Notes: generated by a model not told the origin, from the sequence alone. A stretch of DNA of 64,000 nucleotides from an uncultured Bacteroidales bacterium (GCA_910586395.1 CAJUFX010000002.1:153598-217597); one strand, 5' to 3'. Positions 9,254-17,623 are shown, numbered from the stretch's first letter. Program-made: numbers and translations.

Positions 9254-9685
9254 TTACAAATTCGGAAAGCCGTGCGCCATCATAAGGTCTTCCATTTCGC
9301 GCATCTTCTTGGCTTCGGCCGGCGTCTTGTCACCGTAACCCGCCAGATGCAGAATACCGTGCACCATGACACGTATCAATTCTTGCGCCTGCCTTACATT
9401 AAAGATTTTGGCGTTGTCCTTGATGCGGTCGATGCTGATGAATATATCGCCGCTCAATACGTTTTTCTCTGTATAATCAAACGTGATGACATCAGTGTAC
9501 GTATCATGCGAAAGATACTGTTCGTTCAACTTATGCAGATACGTATCCGTACAAAAAATAAAACTGATGCTGCCGCACTTCTTCTTGAGTTTGGCCACCA
9601 CACGTTCCAAACCCGTACGCGTCTCGCCACGTTTAATGCAACGCACTTTGACACCTTCTTCAAAAAAAGCGATGTTTTCTTCCAT
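9254..9685 (-). CDS. ybeY: Endoribonuclease / rRNA maturation factor YbeY
   Basis: 143 aa from the ATG at 9685 (MEENIAFFEE). The start at 9718 would add a tail without similarity to the family. Family hallmarks are HDTYTDVITFDY, SGDIFISIDRIKDNAKIF and the metal site LIRVMVHGILHLAGYGDKT. Where most bacteria have HGxLHLxGYDH, this protein has HGILHLAGYGDKT, so the third His is replaced in the D-K-T form that I know from Bacteroidota YbeY. The protein is thought to be a zinc-dependent single-strand RNase needed for 16S 3'-end maturation and ribosome quality control. It is the first gene of ybeY-mnmG-mutS. In relatives the DUF4175 gene is often adjacent. Here the repeat/parS region separates them. 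Confidence 0.92.
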   Translation of the reverse strand: MEENIAFFEEGVKVRCIKRGETRTGLERVVAKLKKKCGSISFIFCTDTYLHKLNEQYLSHDTYTDVITFDYTEKNVLSGDIFISIDRIKDNAKIFNVRQAQELIRVMVHGILHLAGYGDKTPAEAKKMREMEDLMMAHGFPNL

Positions 9686-9770
9686 AATCCGGTATTTTGG
9701 TTTCCGCCTAAACGGCATGTGTTATTGCCTGAACCAAGCGCCACCTATACACCTTACCCGAATACTCTCT

Positions 9771-9888
9771 GAGGCGACGCGTATATCTAGGCGCTAGCAC
9801 AAATATAGCCAAAAGCCGAGCGCAAATAGCAAACTTGTTTGTATATTTGCCGAGGCGACGCGTATATCTGTGCGTTAGCACAAATATA
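9771..9888. repeat. Two 37-bp direct repeats upstream of ybeY carrying -7-like boxes
   Basis: Bases 9771-9807 and 9852-9888 are the same 37-bp sequence with three mismatches, spaced 81 bp apart. Each ends in CAAATATA, which reads TATATTTG on the minus strand, the TAnnTTTG -7 box pointing at ybeY. A matching TTTG is only loosely placed (at 9830-9833, 22 nt upstream of the proximal box). The unit could be a duplicated promoter for the ybeY-mnmG-mutS cluster. A weak 84-aa minus ORF crosses it but reads as repeat translation, not a gene. Confidence 0.6.
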
Positions 9889-10128
9889 AAAATTTTCTGT
9901 TTATTTGAAAAATCGCATGGCCGCACCCCTCCCGACCCTACGCTACTTCGGTTCGCGTCCAAACTTCCGCCACCATTCCACAGTTCCTTTCACGTTGGCG
10001 TCTGTCCCATTTCGGGTCATACGCCCCTGACTCTTGGCCCGACTTACATTTCCATCTTTAAAACGTAGTTCATATTATAAAGCCTAAAATCCATTCTATC
10101 CTTTATTATAATTGTGATTCAACCTTTG
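9889..10128. other. Intergenic region without a recognisable gene
   Basis: This stretch between the ybeY upstream repeats and the first parS site has no supported ORF and no tRNA-like fold. It includes a C-rich part (9920-10040) and an AT-rich part (10050-10125). I see no feature beyond that. Confidence 0.5.
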
Positions 10129-10144
10129 TGTTCCACGTGGAACA
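10129..10144. promoter_or_regulatory. parS centromere site 1
   Basis: TGTTCCACGTGGAACA is a perfect 16-bp palindrome identical to the canonical parS consensus bound by ParB in many phyla. It is the leftmost of six sites in 3.3 kb. Confidence 0.85.
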
Positions 10145-10302
10145 TTCCAAGAAAAACGTGAACCTGATACATCGAAAACGTAGGTTCACACTTTACGTGA
10201 TCTGAAAATATTTTCAATTCTTAACTTCATTTCAAAACAAATGTCCAGCTAAAAGAAAAATTTTTCGTAACTTCGACTTGGTTTTATTTAAATATTACAT
10301 TC

Positions 10303-10605
10303 ATGAAAAAATTTCAAAGGAGCCGCAATAACGTCATGATAGCCGGCGTATGCGGCGGTTTGGGCGAATACTGCAACATCGACCCTATTTTATTCCGCAT
10401 CATTTTTGTCATCCTGGCCTTCTCCGGCAGTTTAGGCGTCTGGATTTACCTGTTGCTTTGGATATTTTCCCAACCGACGGGCACGTCATCGACCGGCACA
10501 AACCGGCAACCATCGAAGCCGACGGTGGAGGACGTTGACTTCACCTATGTAGATGAACCGACCGACGCCAACTCCGATACGACCGCCAATAACCCGAAAG
10601 CCTGA
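10303..10605 (+). CDS. PspC-domain small membrane protein
   Basis: 100 aa. The PspC domain spans nearly the whole protein: a short basic N-terminus, the signature MIAGVCGGLGEYCNIDP, then a membrane helix (IIFVILAFSGSLGVWIYLLLWIF) and a polar tail. PspC-like proteins are inner-membrane stress or envelope sensors, or simple membrane proteins of unclear role in Bacteroidota. It forms a pair with the paralogue 77 bp downstream. Stop at 10603-10605. A weak -7-like TAACTTCG lies about 34 bp upstream of the start. Confidence 0.85.
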   Translation: MKKFQRSRNNVMIAGVCGGLGEYCNIDPILFRIIFVILAFSGSLGVWIYLLLWIFSQPTGTSSTGTNRQPSKPTVEDVDFTYVDEPTDANSDTTANNPKA

Positions 10606-10682
10606 ACGGACGCGAATGGTCATAAGTGCGAGAATAGAAATCCCTCACAGCTTACGATACAAAAACGCTAACCTTTATAGAT

Positions 10683-11396
10683 ATGAAAACTTTTTCCAGA
10701 AGCAATCAAAACAAAGTATTCGCCGGTGTGTGCGGCGGATTGAGTGAATACACCAATATCGACCCGCTGTTAATCCGACTGGCTTTTGTTATCAGCGCAT
10801 TTATGGGCGGCGCCGGTATCGGCATCTATATCCTGATTTGGATTTGCACACCACTCCGCAACAACGGTAATTCTTTCGAAAACGTAGAGGACACGCCCTA
10901 TACCGACCTGAGCGATGCCGACGGGAATCCGAACGAATCGCATACGGTTTCCGATGACGCCAAAGACAACCTCCATGAGAATTACCAAGGGCGAACCGAC
11001 TATGAACGGAACGAAAACCGCCTCCCCGGCGATGCGGATGGCAGACCCTACCAAAAAGAAACCTCGGCACGACAGGCCAAATCCAAAAACGTAAATCCCC
11101 GAAATGAGGGCGGCACGACGGCAACCGTATTCGGCATCATCATCTTTTTGTTAGGCCTGTTTTGGCTCGGCGAAATGTTTGACTTGTTCCATTTCCGCTT
11201 CCGAGCCTTGCTTAACCTTTGGCCACTTATTTTATGTTTTGTCGGCTTGAACCTGATCCCGATGAAAAGACCGATTCGCATCACGCTCAACACGGTTTTA
11301 ATCATCGCGATGGTACTACTTATATTATATATAGGCTTCTGCCCCGAAGCTTATGGCAGTTTCAATACCTGCCGCTTCAACTGCGTTTGGGATTAA
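10683..11396 (+). CDS. PspC-domain membrane protein with C-terminal LiaF-like membrane region
   Basis: 237 aa. It starts with a PspC domain paralogous to the previous gene (FAGVCGGLSEYTNIDPLLIRL, then a helix ending YILIWICTP). A polar, Asn/Asp/Arg-rich linker covers residues about 60-145. Three further hydrophobic segments follow (GIIIFLLGLFWLGEMF, LLNLWPLILCFVGLNLI, LNTVLIIAMVLLILYIGF) and resemble the membrane part of LiaI/LiaF-type proteins. The role is probably in envelope stress sensing. This is inferred from the family, as no target genes are seen. A strong terminator follows. Confidence 0.8.
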   Translation: MKTFSRSNQNKVFAGVCGGLSEYTNIDPLLIRLAFVISAFMGGAGIGIYILIWICTPLRNNGNSFENVEDTPYTDLSDADGNPNESHTVSDDAKDNLHENYQGRTDYERNENRLPGDADGRPYQKETSARQAKSKNVNPRNEGGTTATVFGIIIFLLGLFWLGEMFDLFHFRFRALLNLWPLILCFVGLNLIPMKRPIRITLNTVLIIAMVLLILYIGFCPEAYGSFNTCRFNCVWD

Positions 11397-11415
11397 TTAC
11401 CTTATACACATTAGC

Positions 11416-11447
11416 AAAAGGGGGTACATGTTATTGTACCCCCTTTT
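11416..11447 (+). terminator. Rho-independent terminator after the PspC pair
   Basis: The 12-bp stem AAAAGGGGGTAC (11416-11427) pairs with GTACCCCCTTTT (11436-11447) around an 8-nt loop. The T-run is part of the stem's right arm. Confidence 0.85.
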
Positions 11448-11459
11448 CGTTTTCTACCA

Positions 11460-11475
11460 TGTTCCACGTGGAACA
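11460..11475. promoter_or_regulatory. parS centromere site 2
   Basis: Perfect TGTTCCACGTGGAACA. It lies 17 bp beyond the stop of the small lipoprotein gene. Confidence 0.85.
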
Positions 11476-11491
11476 CTATTTTCTGAAATGA

Positions 11492-11917
11492 TCAATGCCA
11501 CCATCGCTCCTGCTGATTAACCGTAAAACCTATTTCAACGAACCGCAAACTATCGCCATACGCACAATTCCCTGGGGAAAACACAAAATTACCCCTCCCC
11601 GAAATTTTGGGAGATATAGCCATTACCGCGTCCATCTTACGACGGAGGATTGATATATTTCCAGTAGCTAAATTTGTGAATTTTTCTCCTGGTACAATTG
11701 CAATGAAAATATTTCTGACACACTCATGCGCCGCATAGTTGCTAAGAGATTCTATACTCCATTCCAAATTATAGTCATTATCGTAATAAAATGGTATCGT
11801 CACATCCAACTTATCACTATCGTCCATTTCCTTTCCACAGGATGACACCCCCATGCTCAATCCGAGCAACAATACCACAGACCATCCCGACATCCATCGA
11901 TTCAATATAGTTTTCAT
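11492..11917 (-). CDS. Small lipoprotein of unknown function (intact copy of a local family)
   Basis: 141 aa. A signal peptide ends in a lipobox with acceptor Cys27 (GVSSC). I do not recognise a domain in the mature part. It contains SDKLDVTIPFYYDN, a CVRNIFIAIVPGEKF strand and a C-terminal RFVEIGFTVNQQERWW. A damaged paralogue lies next to it at 11985-12461, and a C-terminal remnant at about 13385-13450, each beside a parS site. Being intact among decayed copies suggests a lineage-specific family of surface proteins, perhaps under weak selection. Confidence 0.65.
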   Translation of the reverse strand: MKTILNRWMSGWSVVLLLGLSMGVSSCGKEMDDSDKLDVTIPFYYDNDYNLEWSIESLSNYAAHECVRNIFIAIVPGEKFTNLATGNISILRRKMDAVMAISPKISGRGNFVFSPGNCAYGDSLRFVEIGFTVNQQERWWH

Positions 11918-11952
11918 TTCCCCAAATTTAATATTTTGAATTTTTTATCTAA

Positions 11953-11968
11953 TGTTCCACGTGGAACA
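11953..11968. promoter_or_regulatory. parS centromere site 3
   Basis: Perfect TGTTCCACGTGGAACA. It lies between the intact lipoprotein gene and its broken paralogue. The roughly 80 bp from this site into the paralogue's 3' end matches the region around parS site 2, so site and gene end were duplicated together. Confidence 0.85.
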
Positions 11969-11984
11969 ATATCTTCATAAATGA

Positions 11985-12461
11985 TCAATGATACAACCTT
12001 TCCTGCTGGTTAACCGTAAAACCCACGGCTACAAAAGAAAAACAGTCTTTTTCCGAACAGAAACCGGATAAAATCTAAAGTTCCCGCGTCCCATATTTTC
12101 GGAGAGTTGGCCATCTTTCCCGATAATTCCCGACACATCATGCGTATTCTCGCGTATTTAAAATAAGAATCCTCAAACTCTTTTCCATAATCATACGGAA
12201 TAGCTATAAATATACGACGCACATACGGATGGGCCGCACATTTACGGAGCGAATCGTCGGTCATGGCCTCGGAATGCCTATAATCTTCAAAATACCCACC
12301 AAAGGTTTCCACATAGTATGATATAATGATATCCACTTTCTCACTATCCCGGATATCCTTTTCACACGATGCCCCCAACCCATCGCCAAAATTGTGGCAG
12401 TTAATAACCCCCATGTCTGAACTGCACACCAAAAGTCAGACAAAAAAACTCTTTGGGCCAC
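11985..12461 (-). pseudogene. Frameshifted paralogue of the small lipoprotein
   Basis: Three reading frames together rebuild a protein homologous to the 11492-11917 product. The signal-peptide part (TWGLLTATILAMGWG) is in one frame and the body (ASCEKDIRDSEKVDIIISYY, then HPYVRRIFIAIPYD) in a second. The C-terminus (FVAVGFTVNQQERLYH, ending at 11985) is in a third. Both breaks coincide with homopolymers: a run of five C/G at 12372-12376 and five T/A at 12048-12052. Removing one base from each tract restores a full lipoprotein with lipobox LGASC. It may be a true pseudogene, a slipped-strand variable gene, or carry two sequencing errors. Confidence 0.7.
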
Positions 12462-12600
12462 TTCAGTCCAACGGCCTAAGGCATTTTTCTTTTACATAAC
12501 CCGTCTAATTTTCAAATAAGGTGCCAATATATTCAGACAGTTCAGCAAGTTTTTTGCGGATTTAACGCTATTTCTTTACAAACCCCCAAAACCTGATACA

Positions 12601-12616
12601 CGTTCCACGTGGAACA
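12601..12616. promoter_or_regulatory. parS centromere site 4
   Basis: CGTTCCACGTGGAACA: the 14-bp core GTTCCACGTGGAAC is perfect, and the left outer base differs from the 16-bp consensus. Confidence 0.8.
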
Positions 12617-12850
12617 GGTATCGCCATTATTCCCTTGCCAACAGAAAACCGCATAGGATTTGCACACGACCACATTAAGTACAAAAAGGCGATGCAACAG
12701 TACAAAAAAGGCGATGCAATAGGCATGATACCGCAATAGGATTTTTACCCGCTACGGCATACAAAAACAACGACTCATAAACCGCATAGGATTTCGGGCG
12801 TGATGCCACATAGGAGCGGGTATGAAAAATTTTTCTTTTGCTGGAAAATC

Positions 12851-12866
12851 TGTTCCACGTGGAACG
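12851..12866. promoter_or_regulatory. parS centromere site 5
   Basis: TGTTCCACGTGGAACG: the 14-bp core is perfect, and the right outer base differs. It lies 55 bp upstream of the GNAT gene. Confidence 0.8.
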
Positions 12867-12920
12867 AACGACAAATTTCTTTCTCCATAAAGATTGCAAA
12901 AAATCGTTTAACTTTGCCCT

Positions 12921-13400
12921 ATGACTATAAGACGGTATAAACCGGCGGATTTAGAAGAAATAGCACGGCTATTCTATGAAACCGTCCATACCATAAATCT
13001 AAAGGACTACACCCAAGCGCAAGTGGATGCATGGGCGACCGGACAGGTCGATTTAGAGAAAAAGGGTGCTTTATTCCAAGAACACCTTACCTATGTGGCT
13101 ACCGAAAACCACCGCATCATAGGTTTCGGCGATATAGACCAAACCGGCTATATTGACAACCTGTTTGTGCACAAAGACCACCAAAGACAAGGGGTCGCCA
13201 CCGCCATCTGCGACCGGCTTGAAAGCGAGACCCAAGCCGACATCATCAAAGTCCATGCTTCCATTACCGCCAAACCCTTCTTTGAAACACGAGGCTATGC
13301 CACGGTCAAATGTCAAGAAGTCGAGAAACGAGGCGTACGCCTGACCAATTACATCATGAGCAAGAAAAACCTCCCCGCTGACTCCGTTGATTTACCATAA
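12921..13400 (+). CDS. GNAT-family N-acetyltransferase
   Basis: 159 aa, a typical single-domain GNAT. The N-terminal motif is MTIRRYKPADLEEIARLFYETVH. The central strand is IIGFGDIDQTGYIDNLFVHK, and the acetyl-CoA pyrophosphate-binding loop is HQRQGVATAI (consensus Q/RxxGxG/A). A C-terminal ITAKPFFETRGYATVKCQEV follows. It resembles the YafP-like group of small-molecule or toxin-modifying acetyltransferases, but the substrate cannot be inferred. It is flanked by parS sites 5 and 6 and stands alone. Confidence 0.9.
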   Translation: MTIRRYKPADLEEIARLFYETVHTINLKDYTQAQVDAWATGQVDLEKKGALFQEHLTYVATENHRIIGFGDIDQTGYIDNLFVHKDHQRQGVATAICDRLESETQADIIKVHASITAKPFFETRGYATVKCQEVEKRGVRLTNYIMSKKNLPADSVDLP

Positions 13401-13450
13401 AGCCCACGTCAACAAACCGTAAACCATCATCACAAGCAAGAATCCTCCTC
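13385..13450 (-). pseudogene. C-terminal remnant of the small lipoprotein family
   Basis: On the minus strand this reads CDDGLRFVDVGFMVNQRSQR, clearly related to the C-terminus of the 11492 lipoprotein (DSLRFVEIGFTVNQQERW). No signal peptide or body can be joined to it. It abuts parS site 6 and overlaps the 3' end of the GNAT gene on the opposite strand. Confidence 0.55.
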
Positions 13451-13452
13451 AA

Positions 13453-13468
13453 CGTTCCACGTGGAACA
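13453..13468. promoter_or_regulatory. parS centromere site 6
   Basis: CGTTCCACGTGGAACA, perfect 14-bp core. It is the rightmost of the six sites and lies about 8 kb left of the putative oriC. Confidence 0.8.
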
Positions 13469-13610
13469 TTGGACGCAAACACCGCACACCCACAAGTCAG
13501 GCGCCAACCAAACCTCAGAACACCGCTGTGTTGAATTATGGCGTGAAAAACGTCAAGTTTTGTCCGACACCGCTCCGATGATTCAAGCAAAACTCAACAG
13601 TTACATAGAA

Positions 13611-16600
13611 TCACAAAAAATAATCTTCGACTTTCTTTTTGAAAAACGGATGCAAAGGCGGCATCTGTTGCTGCAAGCCCTCGCGGCTCCGCTGCAAATC
13701 TTCTTCCTCGAACTTCCAATCTTCGATACGGAAGGGTTCAAATTCGCGCCCTTCTTGCGACTCGCGCTTTTCCTCTTTTTCACGCTTCATTTCGGCGTTT
13801 TCGGCCTCTAACAGGCGCGTTTGTATCTGCTGTTGCCGCAACAACATCTGCGGCGTCACCGTCTTGTGAACCAACTCCCGTTCCGTCCGTTCCATATCGC
13901 CCAAAACACGCTGCAAATTCCCTTTCGCACGACCATCCTGCCGCTTCATCGCCTCCATCTGCTTCTGCAAGGTCCGCCGTATCATTTCCTGCTGAGCCGC
14001 CGCCCGCATGAAAGCCTCGCTGCTACCCTGCCCCTGCTGTCCTTGCATGGCTTTCTGCAAGGCCTCCAGACCACGGTTCAAACTCTCCTGCATTTCGCTA
14101 AGCGAAGGTCCATCGCCAGGCTTCGGTTTTTCACCGTCCTGCCCGTCCTGCCCATCGCCTTTTTCCGAACCGCTTTCCATTTCGCCCGACTGTTTGCCCT
14201 CCCCGCTCGCACCCGCTCCCGCCCCCTGTTGCGGCATACCCTCCCCGCCATTCCCTTTCATCGACAGACTCATCTGCATCTGATCCAACGATTCGGACAA
14301 AAGCAGGGCCAGTTCATTCAAACCGTTCATCGTGCGTTGCTGTGAAGCGATGGCCTGCCGGTTCTGCGTGCGGTAATAACGGTACACCGTCGTATTCATC
14401 ATCAAGAGATCCGATAACGCCTGCCGGCTGTCCGAGCGCAGATGTTTCAAAACCCCTTGCGTATGGACGGCTATCTGCGGCTGCCGCACGCTTAAAGCCC
14501 GTATGCTGTCGGCCACCTGCGCCACATCGCGGTTCAGACGGTTCTGCCGCCGGATAACCATCGCGTAACGCGGATCCGAAACCGTCATGTCCTGCAACAG
14601 CCCCATGACCGCTTCCTGTTCAAACGACAGACGCACGATTTCCTTAAGCAACAACCGCAGGTATTCGGCATCTTCGGCATCCTGATCCGTCTGCATCGCC
14701 GCCTGTTGGGCCGACAGATTCCGGCTCAACGCCTGCAAGCCCTCGGACGCTTGCCGCTGTTGGCCGGCAGCGGTTTTACGCGCACCCTGCTCCAAAGACT
14801 CACCGGCCTGCCGCATCCGCCCGCCCGTTTCCTCTATCAAATCGGACGGCAATTCAAACGAAAACGGCCGCCGCAAGGCCTTGTTCTGCCGGGAAAGCGA
14901 TTCCAGCGTATGCCGCATCTCCTCGTAACGCCGGTTCAACGCCTGCTGCTCCGCCGTCAAAACCGAATCGCCCGCATCGGAAGTCGCCCGTTCGGTCTGC
15001 CGTTGTAAATCCTGTTGCGCCTGCGCCAAGTCCTGCAAATCGGCCGTCATTTTCTCCAATCCCTTTTCAAATTCAAGCCGTTTGTAGATTTCCCGGTTGC
15101 GGGTCCAATTCTGCACCAAATCGCGGTGCTCCTCCTGCCATTGTTCCAAAGCCTCCACGACCTTTTCTTTGGGCGCGTTCTCCTGCAACCAAGCCTCTAT
15201 CTGCTCCAATTTCTGCAAGGCTTCCTCGTTCCAAAGTTGCGACATGAGTTCTTCCAGCTGCCGCTCCTGCTCGCGCAAAGCCTCACTGTAGGCGGTCTTG
15301 TCGGCCCGCTGCTGCTCCTTCAGGGCCTGCACAGCCTCGCGGTAAGCCTCCACCTGCGCCTTCTGTTCCGCTATCATGCGTTCCACCTTGCGGCGGTCGG
15401 ACCATTCCCAGCCCGCGTTTTCCAAAAGCGAACGGCTCAGGCCGCGGTATTGTTCCGCAAAATCCGCCTGCCCCTTCGAAACCGAATCCAAGGCCTGCGC
15501 CACCTGTTCACGCTGCTCACGCCACTGCCGGGCCGCCTCCACGGCATCCGAAATCCGATAGGTAAACGTACGCGAGAGGGCCGCCTTATAGCCGCCGTAA
15601 GGGTCGTTGTCGCGCACTTCCAATTCGTAAAAGACCGAAACGCCGGGCGACAAGGGCCAGGCTTCGGGCGCCACACCATAGACAAAGCGCGCCCAACGCC
15701 CGTTTTCGGAAAAGAACAGTTTAGCGTGACCCGACCGGCAGACAAACGTCTGACCCGACGTCTGAGCCGACACCGAAGCCGACGGCTGACCCACCCCGCC
15801 GCCAAACAGCGTGTCCGTCCAAAGCAACGTATGATCTTCGTCCTTGACGCGAAAAACCAGGCTGTGAAACCCATAGTCGTCCGAAATCTCGCCTTGCAGG
15901 AAATTCTCGTAAAGTCCGGCCGCCTCAGCCGGCGGTTCCACCGCGACCACCTCAACGCGCGGATAACGGTCGGGCCATACTTCGATGCCGCAGATAACCG
16001 TATCGACACGCTTGGAACTGGAATGCGAAGCCCGCGGCACGAATTTATAGACGGAAGACCGCCATGCCTGCGTTTCAAATTGAAAAACCGCTTCCGAATC
16101 AGGGCCGACCGGAACCGATACAGAATCCACCCCCGTTTCCGCCACGCGCCGCACCGCCTGCCCGACCGCCTCTCCCGTCTCCGCATCCACGCACGCCACG
16201 GCCATATCCCGCGCCCCGGCCCATCCCACGTGCCAACACATCCGCGTGCCGTAAGGCAAGCCCGTTTCCGACAGTTCCGATACTTCTTCCACGCGGCGCG
16301 GCGCGAGCCCCGTATAGGCCGGATAAACCAGGTCCAACGTCAGCGACGTGAGCACAACCGGCGGCAACACACGCAACCGGTAAGCCGGGCTCATATAACG
16401 CCCCGCCTGTAGCCGGAAAACAACGTCGGCATAAAGCGGTTCGAACGTATAGCGGTAACGTCCCGCGGACACAGTACGGCAATCGGCCCGGAAAGCCGAC
16501 GCCGATCCGTCCGCCATATCCGTCCCGCCCGCAACCGCCATGCCCGACGCTTCCGGGCCTGCCTCCACAGCCGCGCCCGCCAACCCGGCCATATCCGACA

Positions 16601-17414
16601 CCCATACCGACAGTTCCGCCGGCAACCACTCTCCTTCCGCTACGGCCCGCAATGTGTAACTTTCACCGTAAGGCACTTCAAGAACACTGTCTTCCAAATA
16701 AATATCAAACGGGAATTCCCGGGCAAAAGTCTGCCGCGGGTGAATCAGACGCTGGGAAGAACCACCCAAAACCGACGGGAAGAAAAAAACGGCGACCGCC
16801 GTCAATAGCAGCGGAACGCCCAACAGGAACCACAGCGGCCTCAATTGCGCGGGATGGAAAACGGAGGTAAAACGATAAGTACGGAAGTCAGCCGAAATCT
16901 GTTCGATGGCAACCGCTGCCAAGACCGAAGTATCATCACTTATTTCGTTTAACTCCAGAACATTGTATAACTTGTCATCCAATTCCGGAAAATAGTCGCC
17001 CAGCAGACGGGCGGCTTCCTTCCTACTCATGCGCCGCCCCCAAAGCGACTGCCCCGAAAACAACCGCCCCCGCAACAACCGTGCAACCCAAGCCCCGCCG
17101 TCCAAGCGTCGCCAAAGCGGCCGCCCGACCTGCCAGCCTACGATACCCGCGGCCGCCGTCACATAAAGCCAAAACAGAAACGTCCGCATTTCCGACGTAG
17201 AGCCGGAGGCCATGGCCTGCCCCGTAGCCGTACCCCCGTCCGGCATCGGATCACCCACACCGAAAAAAAACAGCGATTCGGTGGCCGCCATCAGCAGAAA
17301 CAGCAGCAACAGCACGGCCGCCGACCTTAAAATCCCTTTCCGGATTTCATAGCCGTAATACCGGTCTATAAACGCGTCCAGCTGTGCGACGAATTTCTCG
17401 TAATTCGGACTCAT
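13611..17414 (-). CDS. DUF4175-family large membrane protein with long coiled coils
   Basis: 1267 aa. Three membrane segments lie near the N-terminus: about residues 29-50 (AAVLLLLFLLMAATESLFFF), about 78-95 (LFWLYVTAAAGIVGW) and about 197-212 (LLGVPLLLTAVAVFFF). A large extracytoplasmic region with beta-rich segments follows. The C-terminal half is Gln/Glu/Arg-rich coiled coil (for example EALREQERQLEELMSQLW) with a Gly/Gln-rich stretch near residue 1115 and a KKKVEDYF end. The N-terminus (NYEKFVAQLDAFIDRYYGYEI) matches the start I know for Bacteroidota DUF4175 proteins. The function is unknown. In relatives it often neighbours ybeY and mnmG, as here apart from the 3.9-kb repeat/parS insertion. 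Length and envelope topology suggest a structural role. Confidence 0.8.
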   Translation of the reverse strand: MSPNYEKFVAQLDAFIDRYYGYEIRKGILRSAAVLLLLFLLMAATESLFFFGVGDPMPDGGTATGQAMASGSTSEMRTFLFWLYVTAAAGIVGWQVGRPLWRRLDGGAWVARLLRGRLFSGQSLWGRRMSRKEAARLLGDYFPELDDKLYNVLELNEISDDTSVLAAVAIEQISADFRTYRFTSVFHPAQLRPLWFLLGVPLLLTAVAVFFFPSVLGGSSQRLIHPRQTFAREFPFDIYLEDSVLEVPYGESYTLRAVAEGEWLPAELSVWVSDMAGLAGAAVEAGPEASGMAVAGGTDMADGSASAFRADCRTVSAGRYRYTFEPLYADVVFRLQAGRYMSPAYRLRVLPPVVLTSLTLDLVYPAYTGLAPRRVEEVSELSETGLPYGTRMCWHVGWAGARDMAVACVDAETGEAVGQAVRRVAETGVDSVSVPVGPDSEAVFQFETQAWRSSVYKFVPRASHSSSKRVDTVICGIEVWPDRYPRVEVVAVEPPAEAAGLYENFLQGEISDDYGFHSLVFRVKDEDHTLLWTDTLFGGGVGQPSASVSAQTSGQTFVCRSGHAKLFFSENGRWARFVYGVAPEAWPLSPGVSVFYELEVRDNDPYGGYKAALSRTFTYRISDAVEAARQWREQREQVAQALDSVSKGQADFAEQYRGLSRSLLENAGWEWSDRRKVERMIAEQKAQVEAYREAVQALKEQQRADKTAYSEALREQERQLEELMSQLWNEEALQKLEQIEAWLQENAPKEKVVEALEQWQEEHRDLVQNWTRNREIYKRLEFEKGLEKMTADLQDLAQAQQDLQRQTERATSDAGDSVLTAEQQALNRRYEEMRHTLESLSRQNKALRRPFSFELPSDLIEETGGRMRQAGESLEQGARKTAAGQQRQASEGLQALSRNLSAQQAAMQTDQDAEDAEYLRLLLKEIVRLSFEQEAVMGLLQDMTVSDPRYAMVIRRQNRLNRDVAQVADSIRALSVRQPQIAVHTQGVLKHLRSDSRQALSDLLMMNTTVYRYYRTQNRQAIASQQRTMNGLNELALLLSESLDQMQMSLSMKGNGGEGMPQQGAGAGASGEGKQSGEMESGSEKGDGQDGQDGEKPKPGDGPSLSEMQESLNRGLEALQKAMQGQQGQGSSEAFMRAAAQQEMIRRTLQKQMEAMKRQDGRAKGNLQRVLGDMERTERELVHKTVTPQMLLRQQQIQTRLLEAENAEMKREKEEKRESQEGREFEPFRIEDWKFEEEDLQRSREGLQQQMPPLHPFFKKKVEDYFL

Positions 17415-17561
17415 CTCCTCTCCTAAACAGCGGTTGCGGAACTATCGGCCGCCCAATTTTTCCCCAAACCTCCCCCATCCGCTTCCGCCATCCGCTTAAA
17501 TGCAAAATTAAAGAAATTGCATATAATTGTGCGCAAATAATAGTTTCTCTGAAAAATTTAT

Positions 17562-17569
17562 TATTTTTG
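17562..17569 (+). promoter_or_regulatory. Possible -7 box for the 17624 lipoprotein
   Basis: TATTTTTG fits TAnnTTTG 54 bp upstream of the start codon. No well-spaced TTTG was found, so the call is tentative. Confidence 0.4.
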
Positions 17570-17623
17570 CATCTTACTCCGTTCTCACGAACAGGGGCGT
17601 AACAAACTTAAAAACGGAAAACC

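Larger units (their letters stand above)
12462..12920. repeat. Gene-free repeat-rich segment with two parS sites
   Basis: There is no supported gene. The segment contains four imperfect copies of CCGCATAGGATTT (near 12649, 12730, 12782 and 12807) and two tandem copies of AGTACAAAAAAGGCGATGCA (near 12679 and 12699), plus parS sites 4 and 5. Short ORFs on the minus strand only translate these repeats. Confidence 0.5.

Noticed and set aside
9708..9962. 84-aa minus-strand ORF upstream of ybeY
   Set aside because: It only translates the 37-bp direct repeats and lacks any known motif. The repeats are better explained as promoter-like DNA.
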